64,000 bases of DNA. Source: Rhizobium sp. Q54 (GTDB taxonomy: Bacteria > Pseudomonadota > Alphaproteobacteria > Rhizobiales > Xanthobacteraceae). A program made the translations under genes and the position numbers. Position 1 is the first letter of the stretch. The number at the start of each line of letters is the position of its first letter. Below are positions 17,570 through 27,089 of this stretch, one piece after another. The stretch is taken from positions 1 to 64,000 of the forward strand of contig CAMAWF010000002.1 in assembly GCA_945861895.1 (NCBI GenBank), given 5' to 3'. The notes below the pieces were generated by a model. The model was not told the origin of the DNA. It worked only from the letters and a program-made list of their open reading frames with translations, and ran no database searches.

Positions 17570-18460
17570 TTATCGCGGGCTTTGACGCCGCGACCAATAG
17601 ACCGGAACGGCCGATCCGTCCTTGTCGCCGAAACCATGACGGCTGGCCTCCTCGAAGCAGGCCAGCGTACGCTCGATCAGCGGCAGTTCGACGCCGCGCG
17701 CCTTGCCTTCGGCCAGCATGGTTTTGAGATCCTTGATGCCGGAGTCGATATCGAACGTGGTGGGTCCGGGATCGCCGCCCGCCAGCATGGTCGCGATCAT
17801 CGCCGCGCGCGCCTTCAGCGCGTTGGTGGCGCCCGAAGTGTCGGAAAACAGATCGGTGAGCCGCTTCGGTTCAAAGCCAATGTCGCGGCAGAGCGCGAAA
17901 GCTTCGCCATAGGCCTGCCAGGAAATCATCAGCGGCAGATTGATCGCGAGCTTCATCGAGGCGCCCGCGCCGACCGGTCCGCAATGTTCGAGCCGGCGGC
18001 AGAGCTGGTCGAGGATCGGCTTTGCGCGTGCCGCGTCCGCCGGCTCCGCGCCCATCAGGCCGAGCAGCTTGCCCTCCCGCGCCGGACCGACCGTGCCGCC
18101 GACCGGACATTCGACAAAGGCGGCATTCCTGGCGCGCACCTTCGCGGCCAGCGCCACTTGGGTCGCGGGCTGTACGGTGCTCATGTCGATGAAGAGCTTG
18201 CCTTTCACGTCGCCGGACAACAAACCAGAGGCGCCGCCGTAAACCGCGTCGATCGCCGCCGCATCGGTCAGCATCGTGAGGATGACTTCGGCGCCACGCG
18301 CGAGTTCGGCCGGAGTGGCGGCAACCTTGGCGCCAGCCTCGGCCAGCGGCCTGGCCTTGTCCGCGGAGCGATTCCAGACGCTGACCCGATGGCCGACTTG
18401 CATCAGGCGCGCGGCGATGGCGGCGCCCATCCGGCCGAGGCCGGCAATGCCGATCTGCAT
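17570..18460 (-). CDS. 3-hydroxyisobutyrate-dehydrogenase-like oxidoreductase
   Basis: 296 residues. N-terminal GLGRMGAAIA Rossmann motif, the family's substrate motif ECPVGGTVGPA (usually DAPVSGG), and catalytic Lys in GAGASMKLAINL. Beta-hydroxyacid dehydrogenase family, NAD(P)-dependent. First gene of the minus-strand operon that includes the GlcG-like protein and GST. Only distantly similar to the divergent paralogue at 18645. Confidence 0.85.
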   Translation of the reverse strand: MQIGIAGLGRMGAAIAARLMQVGHRVSVWNRSADKARPLAEAGAKVAATPAELARGAEVILTMLTDAAAIDAVYGGASGLLSGDVKGKLFIDMSTVQPATQVALAAKVRARNAAFVECPVGGTVGPAREGKLLGLMGAEPADAARAKPILDQLCRRLEHCGPVGAGASMKLAINLPLMISWQAYGEAFALCRDIGFEPKRLTDLFSDTSGATNALKARAAMIATMLAGGDPGPTTFDIDSGIKDLKTMLAEGKARGVELPLIERTLACFEEASRHGFGDKDGSAVPVYWSRRQSPR

Positions 18461-18644
18461 AAAAAGGCACTCCTCCCGTTTCTTGTTGGCGGCGACGATA
18501 AGCGATCATGCGGCGGCATGAAAGCGGCCTGATGCTGCAAGGCCTCTCGACAGGCCCGCCCCCCAGCGCCTAAGACCATCGCCAGAAAACAGCGCCCGGC
18601 AATCCACGGCGCGTCATCGCAAATCGATCGGGGAGGTCGGGAGA

Positions 18645-19565
18645 ATGGCTGCGGCGAAAAGGAAAAAGGGCTCCATCGGCGTCGTCGGTCTCGGCATCAT
18701 GGGCGGCGCATTTGCGAAAAACCTCAGCCAGGCCGGCTGGCGTGTGGTCGGCTACGACATGAGCGCCGCCCGCTGCAAAGAGGCAAAGCGCGCCGGCGTC
18801 GAAATCGCCAGGAATGCGGCCGACGTCGCCGCCAAGGTGCCGGCAATCATCACCAGCCTGCCAAATCCGCAGGCGCTCGACGCCACCGTTCGCACCATCG
18901 CCAAGGCTAAACTGCCGCGCCGCGTCATCGTGGAAATGAGTACGTTCACCATCGAGGACAAGGAAAAAGCCGAACGCGTGCTGCGCAAGGCCGGCCACGT
19001 CATGCTCGACTGCCCGGTGAGCGGCACCGGATCGCAAGCGGCGACCAGGGATCTGGTGTTCTACGCCAGCGGCGATTCCAAAATCATCAAGCGGCTGCGG
19101 CCGATGTTCATGCAATTCGGCCGCGGCGTTTATGACGTCGGCGTCTTCGGCAACGGCAGCCGGATGAAATATGTCGCCAACCTGCTGGTCGCCATCCACA
19201 ACGTCGCCAGCGCCGAGGCGATGGTGCTGGGGATGAAAGCGGGACTCGACCCGGAGATGATCGTCGACCTCATCCGCGCCGGCGCCGGCAATTCGCGCGT
19301 GTTCGAACTACGCGCGCCGATGATGGTGAAGGACAGCTACGTCCCCGCGACGATGAAAAATTCCGTCTGGCAGAAGGACATGAACGTGATCGGCGATTTC
19401 GCCAAAAAGATCGGCGTGCCGACGCCGCTGTTGACCGCAACCATACCGGTTTACAAAAAGGCGCTGACCACCGGCCACGCCGAGCATGACACTGCGGCGG
19501 TTTGCGCCGTGCTTGAGCAGATGGCAGGATTCAAGCGCAGCAAGACGCGCGCAAAGACGCGCTGA
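18645..19565 (+). CDS. Second beta-hydroxyacid dehydrogenase (HIBADH-like)
   Basis: 306 residues. Rossmann motif GVVGLGIMGGAFA (about 12-24), substrate motif DCPVSGTGSQA, and catalytic Lys in NGSRMKYVANLL. The C-terminus ends with a basic tail (KRSKTRAKTR). ATG at 18645 with GGGAGG upstream. Divergent from the other HIBADH-like gene across 184 bases. Followed 31 bases later by a CocE-type hydrolase, probably in one transcript. Confidence 0.85.
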   Translation: MAAAKRKKGSIGVVGLGIMGGAFAKNLSQAGWRVVGYDMSAARCKEAKRAGVEIARNAADVAAKVPAIITSLPNPQALDATVRTIAKAKLPRRVIVEMSTFTIEDKEKAERVLRKAGHVMLDCPVSGTGSQAATRDLVFYASGDSKIIKRLRPMFMQFGRGVYDVGVFGNGSRMKYVANLLVAIHNVASAEAMVLGMKAGLDPEMIVDLIRAGAGNSRVFELRAPMMVKDSYVPATMKNSVWQKDMNVIGDFAKKIGVPTPLLTATIPVYKKALTTGHAEHDTAAVCAVLEQMAGFKRSKTRAKTR

Positions 19566-19596
19566 CTAAAATTGCTGCTTTGAACGGGAGGAGACG

Positions 19597-21354
19597 ATGG
19601 CCTCGCTGCAACAACGCACCGAAGTCCGTGACGGCATGCGGATCGACTGGAACGTGCCGGTCAAAATGGATGACGGCGCGATCGTCTACGCCGACGTCTA
19701 CCGGCCGGTGAAGGACGGCAAATATCCGGTCATCCTCAGCTACGGTCCCTACGCAAAAAACCTCGCATTCCAGGACGGTTATCCGAGCGCCTGGGAACGC
19801 ATGGTGACGAAACATCCCGACGTCGCCGCCGGTTCGAGCAACCTTTACCAAAACTGGGAAGTGGTCGATCCGGAAAAATGGGTGCCGCACGACTATGCCT
19901 GCGTGCGCGTGGATTCGCGCGGCACCGGCTGCTCGCCCGGCCACATCGACCATTTTTCGCCGCGCGAGACGAAGGACTTCTACGACTGCATCGAGTGGTC
20001 AGGCCAGCAGCCGTGGTCGAACGGCAAGGTCGGGCTCAACGGCGTCTCCTATTACGGCATCAACCAGTGGCACGTGGCGTCGCTGCAGCCGCCGCATCTC
20101 GCCGCCATCTGCATCTGGGAAGGCGCAGCCGATTGGTACCGCGACATGACGCATCATGGCGGCATCCTGTCGACCTTCTGGGACAATTGGTACGACATGC
20201 AGGTGAAGACCGTGCAATACGGTGCGGGCGAACGCGGCAAGCGCAGCCGCGTGCATAACGAACTGGTATGCGGCCCGGAGACCCTGCCGGAATCCATCCT
20301 GGTGAAAAATCGCTGCGACTTCGGCAACGACATCCTCGCGCATCCGCTCGACGACAGCTATCACAAGGCGCGCTCGCCGGTGTGGTCGAAGGTCACGGCC
20401 CCGCTGTTCACTGCGGCGAATTGGGGCGGTCAAGGCCTGCATCCGCGCGGCAATTTCGAAGGCTTCGTGCGCGCCGCCTCCAAGCAGAAATGGCTGGAGG
20501 CGCACGGCATCGAGCACTGGACGCATTTCTACACCGACTACGGCCGCGAGCAGCAGCTTCGCTTTTTCGACAAGTTTCTGCACGGCAAGGACACCGGCTG
20601 GTCGAAGCAGCCGAAAGTGTTGCTGCAGGTGCGGCACATCGACAAATTCGTTGCGCGCGGCGAGAACGAATGGCCGCTCAAGCGTACCAAATGGACGAAA
20701 TTTTATCTCGATCCCGCGGGCATGGCGTTGAGTGAAAAAAAATCGTCGAAAAAAGCTGCGCTGAAATTCGAAGCGATGGGCGATGGATTGACCTTCCTGA
20801 CGCCGCCAATGGAAAAAGAAACCGAGATCACCGGCCCATCGGCGCTCAAGCTGTTTGCCTCATCCTCCACCAAGGATGCGGATTTTTTCATCATCGTGCG
20901 CGTGTTCTCGGGCGATCTGAAGGAAGTCGTGTTCCAGGGCGCGATCGATCCGCACACGCCGGTGCAGCAAGGCTGGCTGCGCGCCTCGCATCGCAAGCTC
21001 GACAAGAAACTGTCCACGCCCTACCGGCCCTATCACACCCACGACCGGAAGCAGCCGCTGAAAAAGGGCGAAGTGGCCGAACTCGACATCGAGATCTGGC
21101 CAAGCTCAATCGTGGTGCCGGCCGGCTACCGCATCGGCGTCTCGATCCGCGGCAAGGATTACGAATACGGCGGCGCCAGCGGCGGCAAACTGTCGAACTT
21201 CAAGAACGAGCTCAAGGGCTGCGGACCCTTCCTGCATAACGATCCCAGGGACCGCCCGATGAACATTTACGGCGGCGTCACCACGCTGCATTTCGGCGGA
21301 CGCCGGCAGCCTCATCTGCTGCTGCCGGTCATCCCGCCGAAAAAGAAAAAATAG
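19597..21354 (+). CDS. CocE/NonD-family serine hydrolase
   Basis: 585 residues. Alpha/beta-hydrolase (S15 type) with nucleophile Ser in GLNGVSYYG (about 155), preceded by RVDSRGTGCSPG, and a C-terminal jelly-roll domain (LKLFASSSTKDADFF to the end) as in cocaine esterase. It would cleave esters or amides. No signal peptide. The extreme C-terminus is Lys-rich. The GGGAGGAG site supports the start. Likely provides hydrolysis in the catabolic cluster. Confidence 0.85.
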   Translation: MASLQQRTEVRDGMRIDWNVPVKMDDGAIVYADVYRPVKDGKYPVILSYGPYAKNLAFQDGYPSAWERMVTKHPDVAAGSSNLYQNWEVVDPEKWVPHDYACVRVDSRGTGCSPGHIDHFSPRETKDFYDCIEWSGQQPWSNGKVGLNGVSYYGINQWHVASLQPPHLAAICIWEGAADWYRDMTHHGGILSTFWDNWYDMQVKTVQYGAGERGKRSRVHNELVCGPETLPESILVKNRCDFGNDILAHPLDDSYHKARSPVWSKVTAPLFTAANWGGQGLHPRGNFEGFVRAASKQKWLEAHGIEHWTHFYTDYGREQQLRFFDKFLHGKDTGWSKQPKVLLQVRHIDKFVARGENEWPLKRTKWTKFYLDPAGMALSEKKSSKKAALKFEAMGDGLTFLTPPMEKETEITGPSALKLFASSSTKDADFFIIVRVFSGDLKEVVFQGAIDPHTPVQQGWLRASHRKLDKKLSTPYRPYHTHDRKQPLKKGEVAELDIEIWPSSIVVPAGYRIGVSIRGKDYEYGGASGGKLSNFKNELKGCGPFLHNDPRDRPMNIYGGVTTLHFGGRRQPHLLLPVIPPKKKK

Positions 21355-21360
21355 CGCGCC

Positions 21361-22200
21361 TTACGCTGCCGCGAATATGGCAAGTGCCACGGCCGCGGCG
21401 GCGAGGCCGGCAATCTTGCGAACCGTCAGCGGCTCGCGCAGCCACACGATGCCGAGCCCGGCGGTGACGATGAAGCCCATCTGCGCGATCGGCACCAGCA
21501 CGCTCGCTTCGCCGCGCGCCAAGCCGAGCAGCAGGCAAAGAAACGCGATCACCAGGAACAGCGCGGCCGGCGGCGAATATCGCCAGGTGATGGGTAACGG
21601 CGCAACGCGGCGATCGATCACGGCGGAGGTGATGGTCGAGAAGCTGACGACGACAGCCGCCTGCGCCACCACCAGCGTTTCCGGCAGCGCCCCCTGCTGC
21701 AAGCCGATTTTCAGAAAAATATTGCCAATGCCGAGCGCGCAGGTCGCGACCGTGACCTGCACCAGCGAGCGCCGGTTCACCGGCCCGCTGGGACCGCCGC
21801 CGAGCAGCAGCCATACCGCCGCAAGCGCCGCCGCGAGCGCGGCAACTTTCGCGAGCGTCAACGCCTCGCCGAGCAGCACGATCGCCAGCGCGGCGGTAAT
21901 GATGAAATTCAACCGGAAGATCGGCGCATTGATGCTGACCGCGCCGTTGCCGAGGCTGCGGCTGAAATTGGTAAAGCCGATCAGCATGAAAACGCCCGCC
22001 AGCGAGCCCCACAGCGCCGCTTTGTCGAGCACCAAGGTTCCCGTCAGCAGCGCATAAACCAGGACCGTGGACGAGAACAACCACGCCTGCACCATGATGA
22101 AATGGTGCGTCTTGACGCCGGCGTCGGCCGCGCGCTTGAAGACGAAGTCGCCCAGCCCAAAGAACACCAGCGCGACGATCGCATACGCCATTGCACTCAT
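21361..22200 (-). CDS. DMT/EamA-family transporter
   Basis: 279 residues with about 10 predicted membrane helices in two EamA halves (GEALTLAKVAALAAALAAVW and REPLTVRKIAGLAAAAVA end each half, the usual E-x-L/P-T signature). I chose the ATG at 22200 (MSAMAYAIV), with 22191 as alternative; the longer open frame overlaps the divergent monooxygenase and looks non-coding. Probably exports or imports a small metabolite. Convergent with the CocE gene (6 bases apart). Confidence 0.8.
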   Translation of the reverse strand: MSAMAYAIVALVFFGLGDFVFKRAADAGVKTHHFIMVQAWLFSSTVLVYALLTGTLVLDKAALWGSLAGVFMLIGFTNFSRSLGNGAVSINAPIFRLNFIITAALAIVLLGEALTLAKVAALAAALAAVWLLLGGGPSGPVNRRSLVQVTVATCALGIGNIFLKIGLQQGALPETLVVAQAAVVVSFSTITSAVIDRRVAPLPITWRYSPPAALFLVIAFLCLLLGLARGEASVLVPIAQMGFIVTAGLGIVWLREPLTVRKIAGLAAAAVALAIFAAA

Positions 22201-22352
22201 CGCGCCCACCGCGGGCACCTTTTGCCCACGCTCCTTCGCGCGCTTCCAATGACAGGATGCGGCTTCGCCGCTTGTGGTGCCACGAGATCTGGCGAACCGC
22301 CAGCCTTGACGCGCGCCAACGGGCCGACAATCATCCGCGCCTATCAGCCGCC

Positions 22353-23600
22353 ATGCCGGAGCATGCATTGAGGGCACGGATTTCTAATGGCCGCCGCGCG
22401 GTCGTGATCGGCGGATCCATGTCGGGGCTGTTCGCCGCGGCATTTCTCCGTCAGATCGGATGGGACGTCGACGTCTACGAGCGCTCGCCGGTCGAGCTGG
22501 TCGGCCGTGGCGCCGGCATCACCACGCATCCGGAACTGCTGGCCGCGCTGGAAGCAAGCGGCGCCGGCACGCAAGACCTTGGCATCACGGTGGAGCGGCG
22601 CATCGCGATCGACCGCAAGGGCCGCGTGATCGGCGAGAAGCATCTGCCGCAGATCCTCACATCCTGGGATCGGCTGCAACGGCTGCTGCGCGCGACCATC
22701 GATCCCGCGCATTACCATCTCGGCTGGAATTTCGAGCGCGTCGAGCAGGACGGCAGCGGCGTGCAAATTCATTTTTCCAAAGGACGGGTGGAGAAAGCTG
22801 ATTTGCTCATCGGCGGCGACGGCCTCCGCTCCGGCGTGCGCGCGCAGGTCGCGCCCGACGTGCAGCCTATTTATGCCGGCTATTACATCTGGCGCGGCGC
22901 GCCGAACGAGGCCGATCTGTCGCCGCTCGCGCTCAAGACGGTGTTTCCCTAGTTCTTGTTCTTCCTTCCCGAACGGCAGGAGATCATCTGCTACCCGATC
23001 GCCGGCTTCGACAACGACCTGCGGCCCGGCCACCGGCGCTTCAACTTCATCTGGTATCGCGTCGGCGACGCACAGGCGCTGAAAGAAATGTGTGTCGACG
23101 AAAATGGGCATCAGCACGAGCATTCGGTGCCGCCGCCACTGATCCGCAAAGACCTGATCGCGCAGATGCGTGCGGAGGCGGAGGAGGAAATGCCGCCGGC
23201 CCTGCTCGATGCGCTGCGCGTGATCGAGCAGCCGTTCTTCACGCCGATCTACGATTTCATCGCGCCGGCCATCGTGCATGGCCGCGTCGCCTTGCTGGGA
23301 GACGCGGCGTCGAACGCGCGGCCGCATATGGGTTTCGGCGTGTCGAAGGCGGGCGACGACGCGCGGGCGCTGGCGGCGGCGTTGCGCGATCATGACGACA
23401 TCGACAAGGCACTCGCGGAATTCAATCGCATCCGCCAGCCGATCGGCGAAAAGATCGTGCTGCATTCGCGCAAACTCGGCACCCATATGGGCGTCGATCT
23501 GAAGACCAAAGAGGACCGCGATATGCACCTGCTGTTGCAGGACTACCGCGCTATGATGGACTGGATCGCAGTGCCGGATTTTCTGAAAGCCTACGAATGA
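22353..23600 (+). pseudogene. FAD-dependent aromatic-ring monooxygenase interrupted by one stop codon
   Basis: Flavoprotein hydroxylase of the PHBH fold, close in layout to 2,6-dihydroxypyridine 3-monooxygenase. Features: GGSMSGLFAA (GxGxxG-type FAD site), GRGAGI, DGLRSGVR (the DG motif) and GDAASNARPHMGFG (second FAD motif). At 22950-22952 an in-frame TAG (LKTVFP-stop-FLFFLPERQE) splits it into parts of 199 and about 216 residues; reading resumes in the same frame with family-typical ICYPIAGFDNDLRPGHRR. A single CAG-to-TAG change would explain it. The paralogue at 31026-32234 is intact. The downstream half could be translated only by readthrough or restart. Confidence 0.8.
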
Positions 23601-24856
23601 GTGAACTCCCGAAACCCGACTTCGCGCGCAACATGCGCCTGATCGGCTATTGCGATCAGGGCGGGCGGCCGGACGGCGTGCAGATCATGGTGGCGAACGG
23701 GCACGCCTATATCGGCCACATGTTCTCGAAAGGGATCAGCGTGGTCGACGTGCGCGATCCGCGAAATCCACGCGCAGTGAACTATATCGCCGCACCGCCC
23801 AACACCTGGAACATTCATCTTCAGACGCACGACGATCTGCTGCTCGTCATCAACGCCAAGGACATGTTCGCGGCGGCGGAATTTGCGGATGAGCACGCCT
23901 ATTACCGCGGTCAGCTCGGCAAAGTCGTCGGCACCGCCGAAGCGCCGAAAAACGCTGTGCGCGACTGGACTGCCGGGCTGACGGTTTACGATATTTCGAA
24001 GCCCGAAGCGCCGCGCAAGATCGGCTTCATGCCGGTCGATGGCGGCGGCATTCACCGCGTCTGGTACACCGGCGGGCGCTGGGCCTACGCCTCGGCATTG
24101 CTCGACGGATTCACCGATTATATTTTCATCACCATCGACATGGCGGATCCAACGAAGCCGCGCGAAGCCGGACGCTACTGGCTGCCCGGCATGAATCAGG
24201 CGAAGGGCGAACAGACAAGCTGGCCGGCCACCAGCCGCTACGGATTGCACCATGCCATCATCGACGGGGATACCGCCTACGCCGCCTGGCGCGATGCCGG
24301 CCTGGTGATCATCGACGTTGCCGACAGAACAACGCCGACATCGGTCGTACACCGCAATTGGTCACCCCCATTCGGGGGGGGAACACACAACGCATTGCCG
24401 TTGCCGGACCGCGATCTGCTGGTCGTTCTCGACGAAGCCGTGCTCGATCATCAGGAAGACGGCCTCAAATTGATCTGGATTTTCGATATCCGCGACCCGC
24501 GCAATCCCGTGAGTATTTCGACTTTTCCGACGCCCGCCGAAGCCGATTACGCCGCCAAGGGGGGACATTTCGGGCCGCATAACATTCATGAAAACCGGCC
24601 CGGCGGTTTCGTCAGTTCCGACCTGATCTTCGCCACCTATCAAAATGCCGGCATTAGAGTTTTTGATATCCGCGATCAATTCCGGCCGGTCGAAGTCGCA
24701 GCCCTGGTGCCGCCGGCGCCGGCGCGGCTCGTGGATCACCGCCCCAACCGCGCGCGCGTGGTGCAATCGACCGACGTATTCGTGGACAAAAACGGCATCG
24801 TCTACTGCACGGATTACAATGCCGGGCTCACCATCATGGAATATTTGGGGTCATGA
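23597..24856 (+). CDS. LVIVD-repeat protein (cytosolic beta-propeller-like)
   Basis: 419 residues with repeated [VI]x[VI]YDIxxPxxPR-type units (SVVDVRDPRNPRAV, LTVYDISKPEAPRKI, ITIDMADPTKPREA, IWIFDIRDPRNPVSI, IRVFDIRDQFRPVEV), the LVIVD repeat pattern. No signal peptide, so intracellular. The start overlaps the monooxygenase stop (ATGA), implying a common transcript. Function unknown; five repeats suggest a propeller scaffold or lactonase-like fold. Confidence 0.75.
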   Translation: MSELPKPDFARNMRLIGYCDQGGRPDGVQIMVANGHAYIGHMFSKGISVVDVRDPRNPRAVNYIAAPPNTWNIHLQTHDDLLLVINAKDMFAAAEFADEHAYYRGQLGKVVGTAEAPKNAVRDWTAGLTVYDISKPEAPRKIGFMPVDGGGIHRVWYTGGRWAYASALLDGFTDYIFITIDMADPTKPREAGRYWLPGMNQAKGEQTSWPATSRYGLHHAIIDGDTAYAAWRDAGLVIIDVADRTTPTSVVHRNWSPPFGGGTHNALPLPDRDLLVVLDEAVLDHQEDGLKLIWIFDIRDPRNPVSISTFPTPAEADYAAKGGHFGPHNIHENRPGGFVSSDLIFATYQNAGIRVFDIRDQFRPVEVAALVPPAPARLVDHRPNRARVVQSTDVFVDKNGIVYCTDYNAGLTIMEYLGS

Positions 24857-25006
24857 GGACCCTATAGAAGCGATTTCAACCGCGCTGCAAACGCGCCGCC
24901 GCAATCGATTTTTCCGAGCGCCGCCTGCGTCCATCTGGCTAGGTAGGTTGATATTATCTTCGGTTAAGCTGAAACTACGGCCCGATCTTGGGGAGGATGC
25001 CAGTCC

Positions 25007-26044
25007 GTGAATGCAAATTTCTGGATCATTCAAGCCTTCAACGGCGTGTCCTACGGCGCTCTGCTGTTTCTGGTCGGAAGCGGCCTCTCGCTGATTTTCG
25101 GCGTGATGCGGATCGTCAACCTCTCGCACGGCTCCTACTTCCTGCTCGGCGGCTATGTCGCGCTCACCGTGATCTGGACCACCGGCTCCTGGGTACTGGC
25201 AATTCCGGTCGCGGCATTGACCATCGCGCTGGTCGGCCTGCTGATGGAGCGCTTGTTTTTGCGATCCGAGGGACTTGAATATCTGCGAAATGCGATAATT
25301 GCGTTGGGGCTAGCCGTACTGATTGGCTTGGCAATCGAGCGCTGGAGGCCAATTATCGTCGATGGCTGGGCTCAGTTTATCGTCGTAGTCGGTATCATTA
25401 CCGTTGGATTGTACTTCTTGTTGAGACGGATTTCCGTTGTCGCAATCGAAGCCGATCCGCTGCGGCAAGTGCTGTTGACGGTCGGCTTTGCATTTCTGTT
25501 CCAGCAGGCCGCGCTCGACATCTGGACCGGCAATAATTTCGATATCAATCCGCCCGAGGCGTTGACCCAAAGCGTTGTGGTCAGCGGAATATTTTTTCCG
25601 CTTTATCGTGTTTTCATGATCACCACGGCGCTGACGATCGGCGTGATCCTGTGGCTGGTCATGGAAAAGACCCGCATGGGCGCCGCGGTCCGCGCCACCG
25701 TCGACGACGCGCAGATGGCGCGCGGCGTGGGCGTCGATACCTCGCGCATCTCGATGTTCATCTTTGCCTTGGGTGCGTTCCTCGCAGCGCTCGGCGGCGT
25801 GATCGGCGGCGCCTTTCTCGGCATCTATCCCGGATTGGATTTCGAAATACTGCCGCTGGCATTCGCGGTGGTGATCATCGGAGGGATGGGAAGCCTGGGC
25901 GGCGCCGCAATCGGTGCGCTGCTCGTGGGTCTTGCCGACAACTTCGGCAAGGCGCTGTTCCCGGAAGTTTCCTATTTCACACTTTATGCGCCGATGGCGT
26001 TAATCCTGGCGATAAAACCGACCGGCCTGTTCGGAAGAGAATGA
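25007..26044 (+). CDS. livH: Branched-chain-type ABC permease 1 (LivH), with an extra membrane segment
   Basis: 345 residues; typical LivH is about 290. N-terminal NLSHGSYFLLGGY and C-terminal GGMGSLGGAAIGALLVG are standard. Residues 86-148, between LMERLFLR and ADPLRQVLLTVGFAF, are an inserted stretch of about 60 residues with two hydrophobic helices and somewhat lower GC. GTG start at 25007 supported by GGGGAGGA at 24990-24997. Forms the first permease of a full Liv transporter. Confidence 0.88.
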   Translation: MNANFWIIQAFNGVSYGALLFLVGSGLSLIFGVMRIVNLSHGSYFLLGGYVALTVIWTTGSWVLAIPVAALTIALVGLLMERLFLRSEGLEYLRNAIIALGLAVLIGLAIERWRPIIVDGWAQFIVVVGIITVGLYFLLRRISVVAIEADPLRQVLLTVGFAFLFQQAALDIWTGNNFDINPPEALTQSVVVSGIFFPLYRVFMITTALTIGVILWLVMEKTRMGAAVRATVDDAQMARGVGVDTSRISMFIFALGAFLAALGGVIGGAFLGIYPGLDFEILPLAFAVVIIGGMGSLGGAAIGALLVGLADNFGKALFPEVSYFTLYAPMALILAIKPTGLFGRE

Positions 26045-26051
26045 GCGCAGA

Positions 26052-27050
26052 ATGTTGAAGAGTCAGAAAATAAAAATCATGATCGTCGCCGCCGCGCTGG
26101 TTGCGATTGCGGTCATCGTTCCCAACACCAATTCATTCGTGATCCTGCTCGTCACGCGCGCGCTGGCGTTTTCCATCCTGGTGATGAGCCTGGACATCCT
26201 GCTCGGTTACACAGGTCTCGCTTCGCTCGGACAGGCCGCCTATCTCGGCGTCGGCGCCTACGCGACCGCGATCTTGGCGACAAAATACAATTTCGGATTG
26301 GGATGGGATTTCTGGCTGGTGATCGTTTTCGGAATTCTTTTCAGCGCCGCCTTGGCGGCCGTTTTCGGGTTGTTAGCGATCCGCGCCACCGGCGTTTACT
26401 TCCTGATGATTACGCTTGCGCTCGGCCAATGCGTGTGGGGATTGGCCTATCGATGGAACTCGCTCACCGGCGGCGATAACGGGATCAATCTGCGCGGCCG
26501 GCCAAAATTCGGCATCGATCTCGCAAACGACGTGACTTTCTTCTATGTGGTGTTCGGTTTTTTCGCCGTGTCGTTGCTGCTCATGTACGTCCTGGTTCGG
26601 TCGCCGTTCGGACGCAGTCTGTCGGGTATTCGCGAGCGCGAACTTCGCATGCAGATTTTGGGCTACAACACCTGGCTGCACAAATATATCGCCTTCATCA
26701 TCGCCGGCGGCTTCGGCGGCCTTTCCGGCGTTTTGTGGGCGCATACCGCCGGCATCGTGAGCCCGGAAAACGTCGTTCTCACCACGTCGGTCGATGCACT
26801 GCTGATGGCGGTCCTTGGCGGCGCGGGAACGCTCGTGGGCGGCGTGATCGGCACTTTCATCGTCATTGCCTTGCGGGAATATCTCAGCACGCTGGTGCCC
26901 TGGTGGCAGTACGTGCTGGGCGCGGTCTATGTGCTGACAATTTTATATCTGCCGAGCGGCTTGATGGGCATTCCGGAACGAATTCGCCAGCGCCGTAATG
27001 CACTCGGCAAACCGGACGACCCGAAGAAATTAGCAACCGCACCTTCCTGA
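26052..27050 (+). CDS. livM: Branched-chain-type ABC permease 1 (LivM)
   Basis: 332 residues, about 9-10 helices, with LivM markers GYTGLASLGQAAYLGVGAY and GGAGTLVGGVIGTF (permease coupling loop). Starts 8 bases after livH; standard length. Partner permease of LivH in the first system. Confidence 0.92.
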   Translation: MLKSQKIKIMIVAAALVAIAVIVPNTNSFVILLVTRALAFSILVMSLDILLGYTGLASLGQAAYLGVGAYATAILATKYNFGLGWDFWLVIVFGILFSAALAAVFGLLAIRATGVYFLMITLALGQCVWGLAYRWNSLTGGDNGINLRGRPKFGIDLANDVTFFYVVFGFFAVSLLLMYVLVRSPFGRSLSGIRERELRMQILGYNTWLHKYIAFIIAGGFGGLSGVLWAHTAGIVSPENVVLTTSVDALLMAVLGGAGTLVGGVIGTFIVIALREYLSTLVPWWQYVLGAVYVLTILYLPSGLMGIPERIRQRRNALGKPDDPKKLATAPS

Positions 27051-27089
27051 CGAGAGCAGGAAGGCGATCACAATAAGGGAGGTAGGACT

